Assembly: GCA_948468325.1 (NCBI GenBank)
Contig: CAOKHR010000037.1
Location: 1-13,096, forward strand
Source of the DNA: an uncultured Lachnospiraceae bacterium
GTDB taxonomy: Bacteria > Bacillota > Clostridia > Lachnospirales > Lachnospiraceae
DNA length: 13,096 nt
Reading direction: 5' to 3'
Positions 7,457 through 13,096 of this stretch are shown piece after piece. How positions within the stretch are numbered: position 1 is the first letter of the stretch; the number at the start of each line of letters is the position of its first letter. The notes beneath the pieces were generated by a model that saw only the letters and a list, made by a program, of their open reading frames with translations, ran no database searches and was not told the origin of the DNA. A program made the position numbers and the translations under genes.

Positions 7457-9457
7457 TTATCTGTTATTGATTGTAATACCCTCATCAAATGCCGTGTCAG
7501 AAACCAGGGTATCTTCCGGTAACGTTATGCTTTTTAAATTGATGCAGTTATCAAATGCATAGTCTCCTATTTCAATTACACCATCTGGTATTTCTATATT
7601 TTGCAGATTACTGCATCCATCAAACGCAAACGTTTCTATCTTTATTATGTTTTCTGAAAGTTTAATACTTTTCATATTCGTACATCCCTGAAAAACCGAA
7701 CTCCCCATTGTTCTCACACTATCCGGAATTATAACATCTGTCAAACCCGTACACCCGCTAAAAGCACTGCTTCCTATAATTCTTACACCTTTTGGAATTG
7801 TAAGTTCTTTTAAATCTGTACAGCCTTTAAACGCTCCACCTCCTATTTCTGTTATGCCATATGGAATTTTTACATTTGATATACTTGTACAATCGCTAAA
7901 AACATATCCCTCAAATTCTGTTACATTTTCTGACATTACTATATTTGTCAAACTTATACATCCCTGAAAAGCACCGTACTGTATTTCGGTTACACTGTCT
8001 GGTATTGAAACACTTGTTAAACTTGTACAATCGCTAAAGGCACCCATCTCTATCTTGGTTACACCGTCCGATATTTCTATATTTGTTAATTCTGTACATC
8101 CTCTAAAAGCATCACTTCCTATCTCAGTTACGCTGCGCGGTATTGAAACACTTGTTAAATTTGTACGATTTTCAAATGCTTTACTGCCTATCTCAGTTAC
8201 AGGCCTGCCGTCTTTTTCAGATGGAATGACAACTGAAGCATCTTTTCCTGCATAACGCTCTAATACTACATAATCACTATATTCTTTGTACCGAAACGGA
8301 TCTGAAGATGCCGTAAGTACAAAGACCAAAATTACAATCACCCCAAGTACTCCGATAAGGGCTGCCGGTATTATAAATCCGTTATTTTTCTTTTTGCTTT
8401 CATCTGACTGCAAATCAGCCTTTGCATCAGCTTCCGTTTTTCCCTGTTCTCTTTCTGTCTCCTCGACTTCATCGGCTTCTTCTGCTTCTTCTCCGTCAAA
8501 TCTCCTGAGCAGCTCATCCACACTTTGTATCCGCTCTTCCGGCTTCACTGTCAGCCCGGCTCTCAATACTTTCTTTACCGAATCCGGTATCTTTTCATCC
8601 ATTTCCGGAGGAAACTCAATCTCTTCATCATCCAGCCGTTCCAATGCCGTCCTAAGAACCTTTCCCGTAATACAGTAATAAATCGTAGCACACAAAGCAT
8701 ATACATCTGTCCATGGACCAATTGCTTTATTTTCCACATACTGCTCCAATGGACTAAAACCTTTCTTTGCCACCAGCTGGGATTTCTGCCCTTTCGCATC
8801 CGTCATATCCTTTGCCGCACCAAGATCCAAAAGCATCACGCTTCCGTCTTTTTGAACCATAATGTTATCTGGACTAATATCCCTGTGGACAATCTTCTGA
8901 TTGTGAACTCTGGCAAGCCCCTCCATCATCGGCCGAAGCAGATGCATACACCTTTCAAACGGCATAACGCCGTCTTTTAAAAGCATCTCCTTTAATGTTG
9001 TCCCTTCTACAAAATCCATAATGATATAAGCCGTTTCATTCTCAAGGAAAATATCCCTTACACGGACAATGGATGGTATATTGTCAATTTTGGCCATCTT
9101 CCTAGCCTCTTTCAAAAAATTATCATATCCTTTTCTACGTTCCGCAGTATCCGACTGCGTTGTACTCCAAAGCAGTGAAGACGATGTCCCTGCATCCCTT
9201 GTCACCATCCCCATGGGAAAATATTCTTTTACAGCTACTTTCACATCTAAAAGCCTGTCCCACGCAACATATGTAATGCCAAAGCCTCCCTGTCCCAGTA
9301 CTTTTCCAATGATATACCTCCCATGCAGAAGAAAATTACAGGGAAGCGCATAAATCGGCTGATCAATGTTTCTGCTGTCAAAGCCGCATTTTCTGCATAC
9401 AATCTCCCCCGGCTGCATGTCACTCATGCAATTGATGCATTTTCTTTTTTCTTCCAT
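7457..9457 (-). CDS. Membrane Ser/Thr protein kinase with zinc ribbon and 10 LRR_5 repeats
   Basis: The 666-residue protein begins with a zinc ribbon (C7, C10, C21, C24). A Hanks-type kinase domain follows at about 46-320: Gly loop GQGGFGITY at 55-63, VAVK lysine K77, helix-C Glu E117, catalytic HRDISPDN at 191-198, DLG at 211-213 and a FSPLEQY P+1 region. The usual catalytic-loop Lys is Ser (S195) and DFG is DLG. An acidic linker leads to one membrane segment (about 360-383), then a predicted outside region with ten 23-residue BspA/LRR_5 units from residue 427 to the end. It thus resembles a receptor kinase: ligand or adhesion outside, phosphorylation inside. The start at 9457 has AAAGGGG 5 bases upstream; the gap from the preceding kinase gene is 22 bases. 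Ligand and phosphorylation targets are unknown; the adjacent dynamin cluster is a candidate. Confidence 0.93.
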   Translation of the reverse strand: MEEKRKCINCMSDMQPGEIVCRKCGFDSRNIDQPIYALPCNFLLHGRYIIGKVLGQGGFGITYVAWDRLLDVKVAVKEYFPMGMVTRDAGTSSSLLWSTTQSDTAERRKGYDNFLKEARKMAKIDNIPSIVRVRDIFLENETAYIIMDFVEGTTLKEMLLKDGVMPFERCMHLLRPMMEGLARVHNQKIVHRDISPDNIMVQKDGSVMLLDLGAAKDMTDAKGQKSQLVAKKGFSPLEQYVENKAIGPWTDVYALCATIYYCITGKVLRTALERLDDEEIEFPPEMDEKIPDSVKKVLRAGLTVKPEERIQSVDELLRRFDGEEAEEADEVEETEREQGKTEADAKADLQSDESKKKNNGFIIPAALIGVLGVIVILVFVLTASSDPFRYKEYSDYVVLERYAGKDASVVIPSEKDGRPVTEIGSKAFENRTNLTSVSIPRSVTEIGSDAFRGCTELTNIEISDGVTKIEMGAFSDCTSLTSVSIPDSVTEIQYGAFQGCISLTNIVMSENVTEFEGYVFSDCTSISNVKIPYGITEIGGGAFKGCTDLKELTIPKGVRIIGSSAFSGCTGLTDVIIPDSVRTMGSSVFQGCTNMKSIKLSENIIKIETFAFDGCSNLQNIEIPDGVIEIGDYAFDNCINLKSITLPEDTLVSDTAFDEGITINNR
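7460..8179 (-). repeat. Ten tandem LRR_5 (BspA-like) coding repeats, 69-bp period
   Basis: Nine units of exactly 23 codons follow the pattern AFxxCxxLxxIxIPxxVxxIGxx, with a longer tenth capping unit ending the protein. The Cys is at the fifth position of nearly every unit; the first has Arg there. The period on DNA is 69 bases. This pattern is typical of surface-exposed BspA-like proteins in gut bacteria. Confidence 0.92.
9386..9445 (-). repeat. 9-bp direct repeats flanking the zinc-ribbon coding segment
   Basis: AGAAAATGC occurs on the minus strand at 9445-9437 and again at 9394-9386, 51 bases apart, at codons 5-7 and 22-24 of the second LRR kinase gene. It brackets the four-Cys ribbon. 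The paralogous upstream kinase gene has a single copy-like junction (11213-11205) and lacks exactly the 17 codons between, so these repeats mark the likely deletion end points. Confidence 0.8.
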
Positions 9458-9479
9458 ACTTTCCCCTTTCTTTTTCTGA

Positions 9480-11225
9480 TTACCTGAATGTAACTGTAGT
9501 TTCTGGATCAAATGCAGAATCATATTCAGTATTTTTAGAAATTTCTACTGTTTTCAAGCTCGTACAACCCAAAAAAGCAAAACCACCTATTACTGTTACG
9601 CTGTCTGGTATTGTCACATTTGTTAAACTTGTGCACTTCGCAAATGTGTAACCGCCTATCGTTGTCACGCTATCCGGTATCGTTATATTTGTTATACCTG
9701 TAAATGCAAAAGCCCAATTACCTATTTCTGTTACGCTATCTGGTATTGTCACATCTGTTATGCTTGCTTTTATTTGCGTAGAAAATAACTTTTGTTCTAC
9801 TGTCTCTTTATCTAATGTTATAAGATCTTCATTTCCAATTTGTGTTACCGGTTTTCCATTGATTTCAGATGGAAAAACAACAGATGTATTCGTTCCTGTA
9901 TAGCTTGTGATTACAACGTAATCGTCATATTCTTCAAATTCAAAATTATTTATATCATCTTCCTGAGCCTTCGCATTTCCATCATTTTTATCTGCTTCCG
10001 TTTCTTCAGAACTTCTCCTGTCATCCTCATAAACTTCTGAATTATCAGTGCTGTTATCTGCTTCCGTTTCTTCAAAATCTTTCGTATCAACTTCTCTTTC
10101 ATCATTGTTCTGATTATTAGAAGCAATATTTAAAACCTCCGGATTATCCTGATGATTTGTATAAATTGTGCTAAAGCAAACGGCTGCCACCAGTAATATT
10201 CCCGCTCCTGCTAAAGCAAATTTTATCTTTTTCCCATCTCCCGCTTTTTTGGCACTCCCCTTTTGTAACGCCTCCTCCTGAACCATCTTCTCCGGAGCAG
10301 TTTTCTCTATTCCATCCAATTCCTTCAACAGTTCGTCCATACTTTGAATACGTTCCTCCGGCTTTACCGCCAGGCCGTGTTTCAAAACATTTTTTTCTCT
10401 TTCCGAAAGCCTCCCGTCTGCTTCCGGCGGAAACAAAACCGTTTCATCATCTATGCGTTCCAGCGCCGTTTTTAAAACATTTCCGGTAACGCAGTAATAA
10501 ATCGTAGCACACAAAGCATACACATCCGTCCATGGTCCTATCGTTTTATTTTGCATATACTGTTCCATCGGACTGAACCCGCCCTTTGCCACCAATTGAG
10601 ACCTCTGTCCATTTGCATCTGTCATATCCTTGGCCGCTCCCAAATCCAGAAGAATGACACTGCCGTCTTTTTGAATCATGATATTATCCGGGCTTATATC
10701 ACGATGAATAATCTGATGGCTGTGAGCCTTTGCAAGCCCTTCCATAATTGGATGCAGAAGACGGACACAATCCTCAAACGACAAAACGCCGTTTTTTAAA
10801 AGAGTCTCTTTTAATGTAATCCCTTCTACATAATCCATAACGATATAAGCTGTCTCATTATCCAGAAAAAAATCCCTCACGCGGACAATGGACGGAACAT
10901 TATCTATTTTTGCCATTTTGCGGGCTTCTTTTAAAAAGTGATTATATCCTTTCTGCCGCAGTTCACCATCCGACTGAGACGTACTCCAAAACAGCGAGGC
11001 TGATCTTGATACGTCCCTTGTCACCATTCCCATGGGAAAATATTCTTTTACCGCAACTTTCATATCCAAAAGGTTGTCCCATGCAAGATATGTAATGCCA
11101 AAACCTCCCTGTCCGAGTACTTTTCCCACAATATACCTTCCATGCAGAAGAAAATTGCAGGGAAGCGCATAAATCGGCTGATCGATGTTTCTGCTGTCAA
11201 AATCCCATTTTCTTTTTTCTTCCAT
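9480..11225 (-). CDS. Membrane Ser/Thr protein kinase with short LRR_5 ectodomain, lacking the zinc ribbon
   Basis: The 581-residue protein is a close paralogue of the next kinase downstream. The kinase domain has Gly loop GQGGFGITY at 38-46, K60, HRDISPDN at 174-181, DLG at 194-196 and FSPMEQY. Its N-terminus reads MEEKRKWDFDSRN, so the four-Cys zinc ribbon of its sister is missing. After a basic stretch comes one membrane segment (about 336-355), then a long acidic Asn/Asp/Glu-rich linker and about three LRR_5 repeats with a C-terminal cap. By topology the kinase is cytoplasmic and the repeats are outside. The start at 11225 has AAAGGG 9 bases upstream; an upstream TTG at 11267 overlapping the previous gene is less likely. 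It begins 28 bases after the dual-kinase gene. Targets and ligand are unknown. Confidence 0.92.
   Translation of the reverse strand: MEEKRKWDFDSRNIDQPIYALPCNFLLHGRYIVGKVLGQGGFGITYLAWDNLLDMKVAVKEYFPMGMVTRDVSRSASLFWSTSQSDGELRQKGYNHFLKEARKMAKIDNVPSIVRVRDFFLDNETAYIVMDYVEGITLKETLLKNGVLSFEDCVRLLHPIMEGLAKAHSHQIIHRDISPDNIMIQKDGSVILLDLGAAKDMTDANGQRSQLVAKGGFSPMEQYMQNKTIGPWTDVYALCATIYYCVTGNVLKTALERIDDETVLFPPEADGRLSEREKNVLKHGLAVKPEERIQSMDELLKELDGIEKTAPEKMVQEEALQKGSAKKAGDGKKIKFALAGAGILLVAAVCFSTIYTNHQDNPEVLNIASNNQNNDEREVDTKDFEETEADNSTDNSEVYEDDRRSSEETEADKNDGNAKAQEDDINNFEFEEYDDYVVITSYTGTNTSVVFPSEINGKPVTQIGNEDLITLDKETVEQKLFSTQIKASITDVTIPDSVTEIGNWAFAFTGITNITIPDSVTTIGGYTFAKCTSLTNVTIPDSVTVIGGFAFLGCTSLKTVEISKNTEYDSAFDPETTVTFR
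9483..9761 (-). repeat. Three LRR_5 coding repeats plus cap
   Basis: Three IPDSVTxIG units with 22-23 codon spacing, followed by a 32-residue terminal unit. The last cap (SAFDPETTVTFR) matches in position the cap of the ten-repeat sister protein (TAFDEGITINNR), so the two ectodomains share a frame but differ in repeat number. Confidence 0.85.
9988..10074 (-). repeat. Exact 21-bp direct repeat, 66 bases apart, in the acidic linker
   Basis: The two copies lie at 9988-10008 and 10054-10074 and both encode the residues EETEAD. The 66-base spacing is 22 codons, so the linker appears to have grown by an in-frame duplication whose remaining sequence has diverged (both units end in EDD). Confidence 0.75.
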
Positions 11226-11253
11226 ATCCCTATACCCTTTCTTTATCTGGCTG

Positions 11254-13096
11254 TCATGCAAAAGCAATCTCTTCTATCTCATCCAATCTCCGCAGCAGTT
11301 CATCCATGCTCCAAATACGTTCCTCCGGCTTCACCGCCAGACCGTCTTTTAATATTTGTTTGGCCTTATTATATTTTTTATCATCCATTTTAACTGGAAA
11401 CTGCAAACTATCATCTTTCAGACGATTTATTGCCGAAGCAAGGACTTTTCCTGTAACACAATAATAAATTGTGGCACACATCCCATACACATCTGTCCAT
11501 GGGCCGATTTTTTTTATCTCCATATACTGTTCCAATGGACTAAACCCTTTTTTTACTGCCCGCTGCCCATTTACATCCGCCATGTCTTTCGCAGCGCCCA
11601 AATCCAAAAGCATCGCTCTCCCGTCCGGCCGCACCATAATATTATCCGGACTGACATCCCTGTGAATAATCTTCTGGCGATGGACTTTTACAAGTTCCTC
11701 CATAATCGGATGCAGCAGCCGAACACACGCTTCAAATGTCAGCGTGCCATTTGCCAGAAGCATTTTCTTTAACGTAATTCCTTCTACATAATCCATTACG
11801 ATATAAACAGTTTTATTTTCCGAAAAAACATCTCTCACACGCGCAGTTAAAAGTAAATTCCTGATTTGGACCGCCTTACGCGCTTCTTTTAAAAAACTGT
11901 CATATCTTTTCTGCAAAAAGCCGCTCTCTGGATTCTCAAAACGCCAAAACAGCGATGCCGATTTCTCTGCATCCCTTGTTACCACTCCCTTAGGAAAATA
12001 TTCTTTCACCGCCACTTTCGTATTTGAAAGCTTATCCTGTGCGGCATAAGTAATTCCAAATCCTCCCTGTCCTAAAACCCTCTCGATTTTGTATCTGTTG
12101 TGAAGAAGGAAATTGTATGGAAGCGCATACATTGGCTGCTGTGTTTTCATATTAAACCCGCAGATTCTGCATATATCTTCACTTTGCCGCATCACATTCA
12201 GACAATTCACACATATCTTTTTGTATCTATGTTCCCTGTTTTCCGGCTCCGCCGCGTTCCCGTCCCCGAAAGAATCCAGCCTGTGCAGCAGCTCTTCCAT
12301 GCTCTGGATGCGCTCTTCCGGCTTCAGCGCCAGACCGTCTTTTAATATTTGTTTTGCTTTGTCCGAAATCTGCCCGTCCATTTCCGGCGGGAACCAAAGA
12401 GACGCATCTTTCCTTCGCTCCAGGAAAGAAGGAAGAAGTTTTCCTGTAATACAATAATAAATTGTGGCGCACAAAGCATACACATCTGTCCAGGAATCAA
12501 TCTTGAAATCCCAATACTGCTCACCCGGAGCAAATTTCTTACAAAGCAGTATGCAGTCATCTATCCCAAAACCGTCATTATCATCAATATATGTACACAT
12601 TTCTATGATTCCATTATCCTTATACAACATTTCGTAACCATCGTTATCCTGCTCATCATTAGCCGTACCAAAATCTACAAGCATCACCCTGCCGTCTTTT
12701 CGAATGATCATATTATCCGGACTAATATCTCTGTGAATAATATTGCACCTGTGAACAACTGCCAGTTCCTCCATTATTGGCCGAAGCAGTGTTATACACG
12801 TTTCAAATGGCAAAACGCCGTTTTTTGAAATTATTTCCCCTAATCTTCTTCCTTCTGCAAAATCCGAAACAATATAAGCTGTTTCATTCTCAAAAAAAAT
12901 ATCTCTCACACGCGCAGTCACAAATAAATTCTCAATTTGAGCCATCTTACGCGCTTCCTCCAAAAAATTATTACATCCTCTCTGCCGCTCTTCAATATCT
13001 GCCCGATTCCTCTTCCAAAATATCTCCGTTGACTCTCTGACATTCCGTGTTGCCATCCCAAAAGGAAAATACTCTTTTACTGCAGCTTTCGTTTTC
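11254..13096 (-). CDS. Soluble tandem Ser/Thr protein kinase with internal zinc ribbon (5' end cut by window edge)
   Basis: The frame stays open to the right edge (KTKAAVKEYFPFG precedes the Met at 13056), so the start and first Gly loop lie outside. Using Met13056 as residue 1, kinase domain 1 has AAVK just before it, HRDISPDN at 108-115, a canonical DFG at 128-130 and a WTDVYALCATIYY helix near 189. A linker is followed by a zinc ribbon (C282, C285, C296, C299). Kinase domain 2 then has GQGGFGITY at 329-337, K351, HRDVSPDN at 465-472, DLG at 485-487 and FSPLEQY. No membrane segment or LRR region is present. Both domains keep the ATP Lys and catalytic Asp, so both may be active. The ribbon plus kinase 2 module equals the N-terminal layout of the LRR kinase at 7457-9457, so the gene is probably a fusion of two tandem copies. 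It stops 28 bases before the next kinase start. Confidence 0.92.
   Translation of the reverse strand, partial: KTKAAVKEYFPFGMATRNVRESTEIFWKRNRADIEERQRGCNNFLEEARKMAQIENLFVTARVRDIFFENETAYIVSDFAEGRRLGEIISKNGVLPFETCITLLRPIMEELAVVHRCNIIHRDISPDNMIIRKDGRVMLVDFGTANDEQDNDGYEMLYKDNGIIEMCTYIDDNDGFGIDDCILLCKKFAPGEQYWDFKIDSWTDVYALCATIYYCITGKLLPSFLERRKDASLWFPPEMDGQISDKAKQILKDGLALKPEERIQSMEELLHRLDSFGDGNAAEPENREHRYKKICVNCLNVMRQSEDICRICGFNMKTQQPMYALPYNFLLHNRYKIERVLGQGGFGITYAAQDKLSNTKVAVKEYFPKGVVTRDAEKSASLFWRFENPESGFLQKRYDSFLKEARKAVQIRNLLLTARVRDVFSENKTVYIVMDYVEGITLKKMLLANGTLTFEACVRLLHPIMEELVKVHRQKIIHRDVSPDNIMVRPDGRAMLLDLGAAKDMADVNGQRAVKKGFSPLEQYMEIKKIGPWTDVYGMCATIYYCVTGKVLASAINRLKDDSLQFPVKMDDKKYNKAKQILKDGLAVKPEERIWSMDELLRRLDEIEEIAFA

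Noticed and set aside
6659..8179. CRISPR-like array suggested by regular repeats
   Set aside because: The periodic 39- and 69-base repeats are in-frame coding repeats (calcium loops and LRR_5), with no spacer/repeat alternation.
8286..8980. Plus-strand open frames opposite the kinase domains
   Set aside because: They are antisense shadows of conserved kinase-coding sequence; similar shadows recur opposite the paralogous kinases at 10551-10799 and 11356-11772.
11226..11267. TTG-initiated extension of the ribbon-less kinase to 11267, and a similar extension of its sister to 9523
   Set aside because: Both would overlap the preceding gene, and the internal ATGs give matching MEEKRK N-termini with good ribosome binding sites.
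13054..13056. ATG at 13056 as the start of the tandem kinase
   Set aside because: The frame continues upstream with KTKAAVKEYFPFG, the conserved kinase N-lobe, so the true start lies outside the window.

Overview
All genes in this window lie on the minus strand, so the window reads right to left. Strong purine-rich ribosome binding sites, a perfect TATAAT box, AT-leaning codon use and BspA-type (LRR_5) leucine-rich repeats suggest a Gram-positive Clostridia genome, probably Lachnospiraceae-like. That placement is inference; no rRNA or other phylogenetic marker is present.

Right part (13096 to 7457): three adjacent genes encode four related Hanks-type Ser/Thr protein kinase domains. The first gene, cut by the right edge, is a soluble protein with two kinase domains in tandem and a zinc ribbon between them. 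The next two are single-pass membrane kinases with a C-terminal, predicted extracellular, leucine-rich-repeat region: about 3 repeats in the first and 10 in the second. The gaps are 28 and 22 bases, so they look like one transcription unit born of tandem duplication.

Middle (7456 to 7274): the only sizeable non-coding gap, 183 bases. It holds a TATAAT box abutted by a perfect inverted repeat (CGTACA-AAAG-TGTACG) and, further upstream, a hairpin with GTTTCGC direct repeats. No clear terminator is visible, so read-through from the kinase genes is possible.

Left part (7273 to 1): five genes with gaps of 6 to 19 bases. The first encodes an acidic protein with about 14 calcium-binding DxDGDG repeats followed by a C39-like cysteine peptidase domain and no signal peptide. 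Next is a 177-residue protein I do not recognise, then three different dynamin-like large GTPases, the last cut by the left edge.

As a whole the locus joins surface-sensing kinases, a putative calcium-responsive cysteine protease and a set of three bacterial dynamins. A reasonable hypothesis is a kinase-controlled membrane remodelling or membrane defence/stress system. Its function is not shown by the sequence. No tRNA, rRNA, CRISPR array, transposase or phage gene was seen.
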